Shown here: positions 1 through 7,293 of the stretch, piece by piece
Numbering within the stretch: position 1 is the first letter of the stretch
How the letters are laid out: each line of letters starts with the position of its first letter
Assembly (NCBI GenBank): GCA_016764535.1
Contig: JAESRR010000180.1
Span: forward strand, 2,187 to 18,258
Direction: 5' to 3'
Length of the DNA stretch: 16,072 nt
DNA from: Cohaesibacteraceae bacterium
GTDB lineage: Bacteria; Pseudomonadota; Alphaproteobacteria; Rhizobiales; Cohaesibacteraceae
Program-made: the position numbers and the translations under genes
Notes under the pieces: generated by a model
Told to the model about the DNA's origin: nothing
What the model saw: the letters and a program-made list of their open reading frames with translations, nothing else
The model's database searches: none

Positions 1-926
1 TTGATGCTGATTCATATGTTCGGAATTATGCAAATATTTTTAAAGGCACCAGCAATTGGAAAAAGTTGAAAACACCTTCCGGATACGTCTTTAACTGGTC
101 TAAAAACTCCACTTATATTAAAAGGCCCCCGTTTTTTGATGATGACTTTCAGTCCGGTAGAGGCGTTGGCAAAAAAGATGTCAAAGGAGCCCGGGTACTT
201 TGCCGGTTCGGTAATTCGTTCACGACAGACCATATTACCCCGAGTGGTGAAATTCCGGTATCATCTCAATCCGGTGCTTATCTTATGGCGCAGGGAGTTG
301 AGCCGCGTGATTTCAATGCGTATACGATGCGACGCGGAAATCATGAAGTCTTGTCTCGTGCTACATTTGCAAATCAGCGCGTCCGAAATCTCCTCGTAAA
401 ATCCACTCTCGGGGGAGTTACCCATTATTTTCCCGAAAATATCGAAATGCCGATTTATGAGGCAGCTCAAAAATATCTCGAGAACAGTGTCCCTGTAATT
501 GTATTTGCCGGTAGGGATTATGGCATGGGATCAAGCCGTGACTGGGCTGCCAAGGGGCAGGCACTGCTGGGTGTCAAAATAGTAATTGCCGAGAGCTTTG
601 AGAGAATTCACCGGTCAAATCTGGTCGGAATGGGAATTCTTCCTGCAGTTTTCAAGGACAGTGAAAGTTTTGATGGTCTTGGACTTACCGGTCGTGAAAC
701 CTATGAATTTGAGGGAATTCGCGCTGCGATCAACCATGAACAGGACATTCAGGTAACAGCTATTGATGATCAGGGTCATGAAATAAAATTTGTCATCAAT
801 GCAGATCTTTTTGGATTATCAGAACAGAATTTGATTTTGAACGGTGGAATATTTCCCGAAATTCTAGATCAATTTCTAGCTGACAAATCGAAGATACCAG
901 CCATACCCGTTGGAGAATATGTATGA
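1..926 (+). CDS. acnA: Aconitate hydratase (AcnA-type), C-terminal part, cut by the left edge
   Basis: The reading frame is open from base 3 (GAT) with no stop before it, so the gene begins outside the window and about 308 codons are visible. The sequence matches the end of domain 3 and the swivelling domain 4 of single-chain AcnA enzymes. It shows STYIKRPPFF before the linker, then TTDHITPSGE, RRGNHEVLSRATFANQRVRN, and the substrate-binding stretch GMGSSRDWAAKGQALLGVK followed by IAESFERIHRSNLVGMGILP. The cluster cysteines lie upstream and cannot be seen. AcnA interconverts citrate and isocitrate in the cytoplasm using a 4Fe-4S cluster. The stop overlaps the start of the next gene by 4 bases (ATGA), tying it to an importer operon, so it may be a pathway-specific paralogue rather than the housekeeping aconitase. 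A 2-methylcitrate-type or other hydratase is possible. Family assignment is firm, exact substrate is not. Confidence 0.88.
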   Translation, partial: DADSYVRNYANIFKGTSNWKKLKTPSGYVFNWSKNSTYIKRPPFFDDDFQSGRGVGKKDVKGARVLCRFGNSFTTDHITPSGEIPVSSQSGAYLMAQGVEPRDFNAYTMRRGNHEVLSRATFANQRVRNLLVKSTLGGVTHYFPENIEMPIYEAAQKYLENSVPVIVFAGRDYGMGSSRDWAAKGQALLGVKIVIAESFERIHRSNLVGMGILPAVFKDSESFDGLGLTGRETYEFEGIRAAINHEQDIQVTAIDDQGHEIKFVINADLFGLSEQNLILNGGIFPEILDQFLADKSKIPAIPVGEYV

Positions 927-1990
927 CCAAGTCGTCACTCGCCATTGAAAATATTCATCTTTGGTATGATCAGTTTCACGCCTTGCGGGGAATAAATTTG
1001 TCTTTGGAACAAGGGCAGTTTCTCGCACTTCTAGGGCCTTCCGGTTGCGGAAAAACATCACTTCTCAGGTCAATAGCCGGTTTTACTCATCCTCAAAATG
1101 GATCAATTATGATATCCGGGAAAAACGTGGTCACGCTTAAACCACGTGAGAGAAACCTTGGTATGGTTTTTCAACAATATGCTTTGTTTCCGCATATGAG
1201 CGCGGCCGAGAATGTAGCTTTTGGATTGAAGTGCAGGAAACGTAGCCGTTCAGATATTGAAGAACGTGTCAAAAACACCCTTGAGATGGTTGGGTTGGCG
1301 CATCTTGCTGATCGCATGCCTCGCCAACTCTCCGGTGGCCAGCAACAGCGTGTCGCACTTGCCCGATCTCTGGTTATTGAACCGGATGTTCTACTACTTG
1401 ATGAGCCATTGGGCGCATTGGATAAAAAGTTACGAATACAGATGCAGACCGAGCTCAAGGCTATTCAGCAACGGCTAAATGTGACTGCAATTTTTGTTAC
1501 TCATGATCAGGAAGAAGCGATGGCGATGGCTGACACCATTGCGATCATGCGTGATGGAGAAATCGAACAAATCGGCTCCCCTGCTGAAATTTTTTCTGCA
1601 CCCGAGACTGTTTGGGCGGCCAATTTTGTGGGAAGCGGCAATGTCCTGAATGGAAAACTGATCGCAAATGGTCATGGGGAATTCAAAATTCAGGGTTTGC
1701 AGGGGTGCGAATTCTCCCTTTTGTCTTCTTGCGAGAATATTTGCCCCGATAATCCTGTGTTTGTTTCAGCCGAGAATGTCGATTTTTCCCTGACCAGTGA
1801 TGACGATGCCCTGATTGTCGAATCGCATCGATATCTGGGCGTTTTTGTTGAGGTCTGGGCAGAGGCTGCGGGCACGAGAATTCTGAGTTTGATGTCACCA
1901 AAAAAGGCATCCCGGCTGGTGCCGGGGACGCGTGTTCGCGCGACTGCAAAGCCATCCGAACTTCGACTTATCGGTCGTACAATAAACTAA
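923..1990 (+). CDS. ABC importer ATPase, polyamine/opine (PotA-like) type
   Basis: A 355-residue nucleotide-binding subunit that would power uptake by the permeases encoded downstream. All ATPase motifs are intact: Walker A GPSGCGKTS (about 38-46), Q-loop FQQYALFPHM (Q84), signature LSGGQQQR (136-143), Walker B VLLLDEPLGALD (156-167) and switch histidine FVTHDQEEA (H194). The roughly 120 residues after position 235 fit the TOBE/OB regulatory domain of the PotA/UgpC group. The ATG at 923 overlaps the aconitase stop, indicating translational coupling. The family includes importers for spermidine/putrescine, iron, opines and other small solutes, so the ATPase alone does not reveal the substrate. 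Confidence 0.93.
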   Translation: MTKSSLAIENIHLWYDQFHALRGINLSLEQGQFLALLGPSGCGKTSLLRSIAGFTHPQNGSIMISGKNVVTLKPRERNLGMVFQQYALFPHMSAAENVAFGLKCRKRSRSDIEERVKNTLEMVGLAHLADRMPRQLSGGQQQRVALARSLVIEPDVLLLDEPLGALDKKLRIQMQTELKAIQQRLNVTAIFVTHDQEEAMAMADTIAIMRDGEIEQIGSPAEIFSAPETVWAANFVGSGNVLNGKLIANGHGEFKIQGLQGCEFSLLSSCENICPDNPVFVSAENVDFSLTSDDDALIVESHRYLGVFVEVWAEAAGTRILSLMSPKKASRLVPGTRVRATAKPSELRLIGRTIN

Positions 1991-1994
1991 ACAT

Positions 1995-2001
1995 GGAGGA
2001 G
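1995..2001 (+). promoter_or_regulatory. Strong ribosome binding site setting the start of the binding-protein gene
   Basis: GGAGGAG lies 6 bases before the ATG at 2008. The in-frame ATG at 1993 sits on top of this site and would add only MEENI ahead of the signal peptide, so 2008 is the better start. This is the clearest Shine-Dalgarno in the operon, consistent with the need for many copies of a periplasmic binding protein. Confidence 0.75.
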
Positions 2002-2007
2002 AATATT

Positions 2008-3030
2008 ATGATTGGATTAAACCGACGTGATTTACTAGCCGGGGCAGGCGTACTCGCTGCCAGCATGGCAGTCAGACCGGCATTTGGTGCAGAAAAATTT
2101 GTGATCGGCACCTTCGGTGGAACTTACGAGAAGATTTTGGATGCTTCTGTAATTCCCGGTTTTGAAAGCGCAAACAATGTAAAGGTTCAGAAAGAACTTG
2201 GATGGGGGTCCAAATTCATTCCGAAAATTATTGCTTCGCGCAAAAATCCGCCTTTCAATCTTGTCTACATTAACGAGGACGAGGCAATTTTCGGACAAAA
2301 CGCTGGTTTATGGGAAGATATTGACACGTCTTCTACGCCAAATGTCAATGATATATACAACGTTTGCAAACCAGATGTGGTGCCGATGTATACGGGCATC
2401 ATTTATGAGTTTACCTGTGCATATAATCCGGAAAAAATGGACGCGCCAAAATCATGGGCAGATCTTTGGAGACCAGGATTAAACGTTGGTGTTCCTCATA
2501 TTTCTTCTACCTACGGCATGATATTTCTAATGATAGCCGCCCAACTAAACGGCGGCAGTATCGAAAATCTTGATCCAGGTTTCAAGGCATTAAAAGATTT
2601 GCCGAATATGAAAATCTACAAAGGTGTAACCGACGGATTTGGAAAGTTCCAACGTGGTGAAGTGGACGCGGCGTTATTTTATCGCCATCGTATTCAAATT
2701 CTGAAAGACGATGGACTCGGTATTGATTTCACTACGCCTTCCGAGGGCACATATGGTATGCGTACCGGTGTTCAGATACCCAAAAATGCAGGCAATGTAG
2801 CCGCTGGTCTTGATTGGGCAAATCGCATGATGGGACCGGAATATCAAACCGCGTTTGCTCCCAAACTCTACAGCCCTTCCAATAAGAATGTTTCACTCGA
2901 TGCCGGTCTCGCTGCAAAGCATGTTTACGGTCAGGATAAAGTGGACAGCTTGCGATTTGCGGATTGGAATATTCTGAATCCAAAAAAATCCGAACTTATT
3001 GAAAAGTGGAACAAAGAGTTCACCGGTTAG
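2008..3030 (+). CDS. Periplasmic solute-binding protein of the PotD-like importer
   Basis: A 340-residue extracellular solute-binding protein expected to capture the substrate in the periplasm and deliver it to the two permeases. The N-terminus MIGLNRRDLLAGAGVLAASM has a twin-arginine motif (residues 6-7) and a hydrophobic core ending near AFGAEKF, so Tat export and cleavage near residue 26 are likely. The mature part begins VIGTFGGTYEKIL, typical of the family-1/PotD type that binds polyamines, opines and other small organic ions. The start is set by the strong ribosome binding site at 1995-2001. It lies 17 bases after the ATPase gene and before two permease genes, the usual order for this importer class. 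No lipobox cysteine is present. The ligand cannot be read from sequence alone. Confidence 0.9.
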   Translation: MIGLNRRDLLAGAGVLAASMAVRPAFGAEKFVIGTFGGTYEKILDASVIPGFESANNVKVQKELGWGSKFIPKIIASRKNPPFNLVYINEDEAIFGQNAGLWEDIDTSSTPNVNDIYNVCKPDVVPMYTGIIYEFTCAYNPEKMDAPKSWADLWRPGLNVGVPHISSTYGMIFLMIAAQLNGGSIENLDPGFKALKDLPNMKIYKGVTDGFGKFQRGEVDAALFYRHRIQILKDDGLGIDFTTPSEGTYGMRTGVQIPKNAGNVAAGLDWANRMMGPEYQTAFAPKLYSPSNKNVSLDAGLAAKHVYGQDKVDSLRFADWNILNPKKSELIEKWNKEFTG

Positions 3031-3045
3031 TATTCTGTACTGAAA

Positions 3046-3957
3046 ATGAGAAGCGCAATGACTGTAGTCACGTCCGAAATGAATGTTGGTGAAAGACTTG
3101 ATCAAATAGCTGCAAGTCGTCGTCGAAAACTTCGATTTTTGCAACTTACGCCCATTGCGCTTCTCTATTTTGCAGGTTTGATCTTACCATACCTGCTCCT
3201 TTTGAGGATGAGTTTCAATAAATATGACGCCATGCTCATCTTCAAAGAGACATTTTCGTGGGCAAATTATTCCAAACTTTTGACTGATGAGTTTTATTTG
3301 AAAATTGTCGCGGAGACCATTGGTCTTGGATTAGCTGTGACTTTGGCCACGCTGATTCTTGGTTATCCAGTTGCCTGGGTAATTGTTCGAAGCAAGCCAA
3401 GGACCAAAAGCCTGATATTGGCTGCTGTTCTTTCTCCGCTTTTAATAAACCTGGTGGTTCGTACCTATGGCTGGATTACCATACTTGGTGACAATGGTCT
3501 TTTGAACAACTGGATTATGGCGTGGGGGATTTCGGACACTCCGCTTCCATTTAGCGATAACTTCTGGACGGTTGTTATGGGGCTTGCTCATGTCACATTA
3601 CCTTTTATGGTCCTGTCGCTGGTGAGTGTAATGGAAAGTCTACCCGCGAACATAATCGAAGCTTCGGAAAACCTCGGTGCTTCCACCTGGCGTATCTTCA
3701 AAGATATCATATGGCCGTTGACATGGCCTGGTGTCGGGGCCGGGTCAATTCTGGTTTTTTCATTTTCAATCAGCGCCTTTGTCACACCGGCCCTGTTGGG
3801 CGGAGGCAGAGTATCAACCATTAGCACCCTGATTTATGAACAGTTCACTTTCTCCGTAAACTGGCCACTGGGTTCGGCTTTGGTGTTTCTGCTTCTTGCG
3901 ATGAACATGGTTGTCATTCTTCTGCATTCGCAACTCTTCAAGCAGGATCACGGCTAA
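3046..3957 (+). CDS. ABC importer permease 1 (PotB-like)
   Basis: A 303-residue inner-membrane permease. Hydrophobic segments occur near residues 33-54, 88-113, 122-140, 173-196, 230-255 and 277-295, fitting the six-helix layout. The cytoplasmic EAA loop that docks on the ATPase is EASENLGASTWRIFKDIIWP (205-224). SPLLINLVVRTYGW (130-143) is characteristic of PotB-like permeases. The exact start is uncertain: ATG 3046 has no clear ribosome binding site, while ATG 3058 has AGAAG just upstream and would remove four residues. It sits 15 bases (or 27 with the later start) after the binding-protein gene and one base before the second permease. Confidence 0.9.
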   Translation: MRSAMTVVTSEMNVGERLDQIAASRRRKLRFLQLTPIALLYFAGLILPYLLLLRMSFNKYDAMLIFKETFSWANYSKLLTDEFYLKIVAETIGLGLAVTLATLILGYPVAWVIVRSKPRTKSLILAAVLSPLLINLVVRTYGWITILGDNGLLNNWIMAWGISDTPLPFSDNFWTVVMGLAHVTLPFMVLSLVSVMESLPANIIEASENLGASTWRIFKDIIWPLTWPGVGAGSILVFSFSISAFVTPALLGGGRVSTISTLIYEQFTFSVNWPLGSALVFLLLAMNMVVILLHSQLFKQDHG

Positions 3958-3958
3958 A

Positions 3959-4747
3959 ATGGGCAAATTTTTTCTAAATATTTCGACTTTTTTGGTGCTC
4001 TTTTGGTTGCTTGGACCACTCATCGTCATTGTTGGCGGCTCGTTCACCGAAACACCACAAGTGATTTTCCCTCCAGAGGGATTTACCCTGAAATGGTATG
4101 AGCAATTGATGGGCCGATCGGATTTCCTTGAGTCATTTATTGATTCTTTGGTGCTGGCTTCGATCGCTACTACATTTGCTGTATTTTTGGGAACGATTAC
4201 AGCGGTCGGTCTGTCGCATGAAAAATTTGTTGGGCGCGAGGTTTTTCGGGCATTTCTTATGTCTCCGCTCATCTTGCCCACTATTGTTACCGGTGTCGCG
4301 TTATTTCAATTTTCGCGCATAATTGGCCTGTCTTCGAATTTGGTTGGGTTGGCAATCGGTCATACACTAATAACCCTGCCATACGTTATCCGTACCGTTG
4401 GCGCGGCTCTGGTTAATCTTGATCCCGCGTTGGCTGAAGCTGCTGAAAGCCTTGGTGCCCGTCCATCGCGTGTCTTGTTACAGGTCATTATGCCCGCAAT
4501 TGCTCCGGCAATTCTTGTAAGTGTCATTTTTGCATTCATAATTTCTTTTGATCAGGTCACGATCTCAATTTTTCTTACCGGTCCCGATATAATGACTTTG
4601 CCTATAAGAATTTACACATATATCGAGTTTGCCATTGATCCGATGGTGGCCGCGGTCTCTACATTGTTGATCCTGTTTTCTTACATACTGATAGTAGGAC
4701 TGGAGAAAATCTTTGGCCTTGGTCGGGTTTTTGGAGGAAAATCATAA
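3959..4747 (+). CDS. ABC importer permease 2 (PotC-like)
   Basis: A 262-residue inner-membrane permease that should pair with the preceding permease. It begins with a hydrophobic segment (5-28) and has further ones around 62-85, 98-118, 128-147, 175-198 and 228-250. The EAA loop is EAAESLGARPSRVLLQVIMP (160-179). The frame is open further upstream to 3911, but that would overlap permease 1 by about 47 bases, and the N-terminus MGKFFLNISTFLVLFWLLGP from ATG 3959 matches the family well. The gene begins one base after the permease 1 stop and ends exactly where the next gene starts. Confidence 0.9.
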   Translation: MGKFFLNISTFLVLFWLLGPLIVIVGGSFTETPQVIFPPEGFTLKWYEQLMGRSDFLESFIDSLVLASIATTFAVFLGTITAVGLSHEKFVGREVFRAFLMSPLILPTIVTGVALFQFSRIIGLSSNLVGLAIGHTLITLPYVIRTVGAALVNLDPALAEAAESLGARPSRVLLQVIMPAIAPAILVSVIFAFIISFDQVTISIFLTGPDIMTLPIRIYTYIEFAIDPMVAAVSTLLILFSYILIVGLEKIFGLGRVFGGKS

Positions 4748-5134
4748 ATGTCAGAGCCGGAAGAGATTGTCAGAAAGTTTCTGGCGGCGATGAGTACGCG
4801 TGACCTCGATACGGCGCAGTTGTGCGTGAGTGAAGATCTGGAAATGATTTTTCCTGGAAACAAACGGCCAACATCGCTACGTGCCCAAATTGTCAACTCG
4901 GAAAATCGCTATTGCAAAATTGAAAAGCGGATTGATGATTGTGATGTTTCAAGCGGCGACCCAATAATAGTTTATTGTTATGGAACCTTGTTTGGAACCT
5001 GGAAGAATGGTCGGAATTTTGAAAACATTCGCTTTGTTGACCGGTTCGAAATCAAAAATTCTAAAATCAGCAGGCAATGGGTTTGGAACGACACTGGTGA
5101 AGCCCGTATGGCTTCGGCAAAGGATATTTTGTGA
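4748..5134 (+). CDS. Small NTF2/SnoaL-like fold protein
   Basis: A 128-residue soluble protein with no signal peptide or membrane segment. The pattern fits the NTF2/SnoaL-like superfamily: an amphipathic N-terminal helix (PEEIVRKFLAAMSTRDLDTA), a central strand region including PIIVYCYGTLFGTWKNG (72-88) and NFENIRFVDRFEIKNSKI (90-107), and a final strand ending RQWVWND. Such proteins may be isomerases, cyclases, dehydratases or hydrolases, or have no known activity, so no reaction is assigned. It starts directly after the permease stop, served by GGAGGA at 4732-4737, and its stop overlaps the GTG start of the amidohydrolase by 4 bases. This tight placement argues for a role in the same pathway, for instance handling an unstable or tautomeric intermediate. 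Confidence 0.75.
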   Translation: MSEPEEIVRKFLAAMSTRDLDTAQLCVSEDLEMIFPGNKRPTSLRAQIVNSENRYCKIEKRIDDCDVSSGDPIIVYCYGTLFGTWKNGRNFENIRFVDRFEIKNSKISRQWVWNDTGEARMASAKDIL

Positions 5135-6489
5135 AATTTGATTTACTGCTCAAAAACGCAGACCTGGTTTTTCCTGGAGAAGGTGTTTACACCGGTTCCA
5201 TTGGTGTGTTGGACGGAAAAATTGCAGCAATCCTGGAAAGCAACACTCTGTCCCATGCCCGAAAGGTAGTCGATTGCACCGATTTGTGGGTTCTGCCCGG
5301 CCTCATTGATCCTCATACCCATATTGGTTTTGGTGCGGGTGAAAAAGATTTTGCAACCGAGAGCCGGTCGGCTGCAATTGGTGGTGTCACCGGTTTGCTG
5401 AGTTTTCATCGGTCCGGGGATTTGGACCAGTCCACTGGTCCGTGGCGCAAATCCGGTGAAGAGCAGTCGATCATTGACTTTGGTTTTCATTTTGGCGTTA
5501 CATCCCGGAAACATGTAGAAAATCTCAAAAAAACGGCAAACAGGTTCGGGGTCACATCCATTAAGGTCTACCTGATGTACAAAGGTGCAACAGGGGCTGC
5601 CAAAGGTTTCACCGAAGTCGATGATGCCCTGCTCTATCAAGCTCTGGTGGAAGGTTCAAAAATTCGTAATGGTGTTGTTGGGGTACATTGTGAGAATGTG
5701 GAGGTCATCCCGTTCTTTCGGGAACCTCTAATAGCTGCAGGGCGAGATGATCTTGATGCGTGGGACGCACAAAGCCCTGGATTTCTTGAAGCCGAGAATG
5801 TTTTCAGAGTTGGATATTTCGCAAAAAAGGCAGAGTGTCCGGTTAATATAGTGCATATGTCCAGTGCAGAAAGTCTTGAGATAGTTCGGTTTCTTCGTTC
5901 AGTATCTGGTCCTCCGATACATGTTGAGACTTGCGCGCATTATTTATCGCTCAGTAAAAACGGGAAAATCGGTGCACTTGGGAAAGTCAATCCGCCATTA
6001 CGGTCTCAAAAGGATATCGATGCTTTGTGGGAAGGTGTTAGATCGGGCGAAATTTCTACGATTGGTTCTGATCATGTCCCCCGGAAACGGATTACCAAGG
6101 GGCCGGATATTTGGCAGGCCAGTGCTGGTTTTCCAGGTTTGGCGACACTTTTACCGGTGTTGATTGAAGAGGGTTGGCATAAACGTGGAATATCAATTGA
6201 AACACTGGCAGCCACCACCAGCCGTAACGTTGCCGAACTTTATTCAATCGAAAAACGTGGTCGAATAGTCGTTGGTTATGACGCCAGCTTTGCCATTGTT
6301 GATCCAGACGCAATTGTCACGATTGACCCGGCAAAACTGGAATCCCATTCTGACTACTCACCATTTGAAGGCAATTCATTACGAGGCAAAGTCACGCATA
6401 CAATTTTGCGTGGACAGATAATTGCGCAAAATGGCAGCATTTGCCCGGATACCGGCGTTGTTGGTCAGTATATGTTCCGCAATCCATAA
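5131..6489 (+). CDS. Cyclic amidohydrolase, dihydropyrimidinase/dihydroorotase/allantoinase family
   Basis: A 452-residue metal-dependent hydrolase predicted to open a cyclic amide, imide or ureide ring in the cytoplasm. The binuclear metal site appears complete: H62 and H64 (DPHTHIGF), the lysine normally carboxylated, K145 (IKVYLMYKG), H186 (GVHCEN), H242 (IVHMSS) and D314 (IGSDHVPR). ETCAHYLSLS (266-275) and KVNPPLRSQKDIDALW (285-300) are family signatures, and AGFPGLATLLPVLIEE (332-347) corresponds to the conserved region after the active-site aspartate. The motifs mix features of dihydropyrimidinase, allantoinase and dihydroorotase, so the ring substrate is open. The GTG start at 5131 overlaps the previous stop by 4 bases. 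A housekeeping dihydroorotase role is unlikely given its place in an importer operon next to an N-carbamoyl-type amidase. Confidence 0.88.
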   Translation: MKFDLLLKNADLVFPGEGVYTGSIGVLDGKIAAILESNTLSHARKVVDCTDLWVLPGLIDPHTHIGFGAGEKDFATESRSAAIGGVTGLLSFHRSGDLDQSTGPWRKSGEEQSIIDFGFHFGVTSRKHVENLKKTANRFGVTSIKVYLMYKGATGAAKGFTEVDDALLYQALVEGSKIRNGVVGVHCENVEVIPFFREPLIAAGRDDLDAWDAQSPGFLEAENVFRVGYFAKKAECPVNIVHMSSAESLEIVRFLRSVSGPPIHVETCAHYLSLSKNGKIGALGKVNPPLRSQKDIDALWEGVRSGEISTIGSDHVPRKRITKGPDIWQASAGFPGLATLLPVLIEEGWHKRGISIETLAATTSRNVAELYSIEKRGRIVVGYDASFAIVDPDAIVTIDPAKLESHSDYSPFEGNSLRGKVTHTILRGQIIAQNGSICPDTGVVGQYMFRNP

Positions 6490-6503
6490 CAGGCTTTGAA
6501 TTC

Positions 6504-7223
6504 ATGACGAAAAGAATTTGGGATGATTTCCTGACTGAAAAAGACAAACGTATATTTAAGCTCGCGGGTTACGGAAAACGCGGTGGTTTTGGCAAAAAAC
6601 CAGCTCTTTTTATTATCGACGTACAATATAATTTTTGTGGTGATGAAGCAGGTCAAAGCCAGGAAGAGGGCGTGAAACAATATCGTACGCATTGCGGCGA
6701 GGCGGGTTGGAAAGCGGTGACACCAATACAGCGCTTAATGTTATTGGCGCGAGAAAAAAACATTCCGATTTTCTATACTCAGAGCGAACGAAAAGCAAAT
6801 ATGTCGGATAGTGGCGTTCAGTTGGGAAAAAGCTACCGGTCCCATGAGAGAACCTCGACTGAAGGAACCCATGCTACACAAACCGTGGCTCCGCTTGCTC
6901 CTCGCTCACAGGATATTCTAATTGGCAAACGCAAGCCATCTGCCTTTTTTGGAACTTTGTTTATGAGTGAGTTGAATTTGCTTGGTATCGACACACTGAT
7001 TATGACAGGCTGCACGACATCTGGCTGCTTACGCGCAACAACAGTTGACGCATATTCTCTGAATTTCAAAGTGATTATTCCGGAGGAAACTGCTTTTGAT
7101 CGTTTTGAAGCCAGCCACGCAATTAATTTATTTGATCTGAATTGTAAATATGCCGATGTTATTCCAACTGTCGAGGTTGAAAATTATATGAATGCTCTGG
7201 AGAAGAAACAGGAATTTGATTGA
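6504..7223 (+). CDS. Isochorismatase-superfamily amidase, N-carbamoylsarcosine amidase-like
   Basis: A 239-residue cysteine amidase. The likely catalytic triad is D39 (FIIDVQYNF), K144 (GKRKPSAFFG) and C175 (TGCTTSGCLRAT). The C-terminal stretch SHAINLFDLNCKYADV (204-219) is typical of N-carbamoylsarcosine amidohydrolases and close relatives. Those enzymes cleave a terminal carbamoyl or amide group, releasing ammonia (and CO2 from carbamoyl substrates). The open frame extends back to 6441, but that overlaps the amidohydrolase; ATG 6504, 14 bases after the previous stop, fits the family start. As the last gene of the operon it probably acts on the ring-opened product of the preceding enzyme. 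Related amidases such as maleamate amidase share this fold, so the substrate could be an N-carbamoyl amino acid or a dicarboxylic half-amide. Confidence 0.87.
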   Translation: MTKRIWDDFLTEKDKRIFKLAGYGKRGGFGKKPALFIIDVQYNFCGDEAGQSQEEGVKQYRTHCGEAGWKAVTPIQRLMLLAREKNIPIFYTQSERKANMSDSGVQLGKSYRSHERTSTEGTHATQTVAPLAPRSQDILIGKRKPSAFFGTLFMSELNLLGIDTLIMTGCTTSGCLRATTVDAYSLNFKVIIPEETAFDRFEASHAINLFDLNCKYADVIPTVEVENYMNALEKKQEFD

Positions 7224-7252
7224 ATCAACCAGGAATCTCCAGGGTGGTTCAA
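7220..7252 (+). terminator. Hairpin at the end of the first operon, possible terminator
   Basis: TTGAATCAACC (7220-7230) can pair with GGTGGTTCAA (7243-7252) with one G-U pair and one bulged A, and the loop contains a further GGA/TCC pairing. It overlaps the last stop codon and lies between convergent genes. No run of T follows, so it may be a 3' stabilising hairpin rather than a classical intrinsic terminator. Confidence 0.35.
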
Positions 7253-7293
7253 CGCATTTATTCAGCGATATTGCTGTTAATACCGGACCTGGT

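Noticed and set aside
3814..4281. A 155-codon minus-strand open frame over the two permease genes
   Set aside because: It is antisense to two well-defined membrane proteins and is rich in charged and polar residues without a family pattern.
5143..5640. A 165-codon open frame on the minus strand
   Set aside because: It lies fully inside the amidohydrolase gene, which has complete catalytic motifs; the antisense product shows no recognisable domain.
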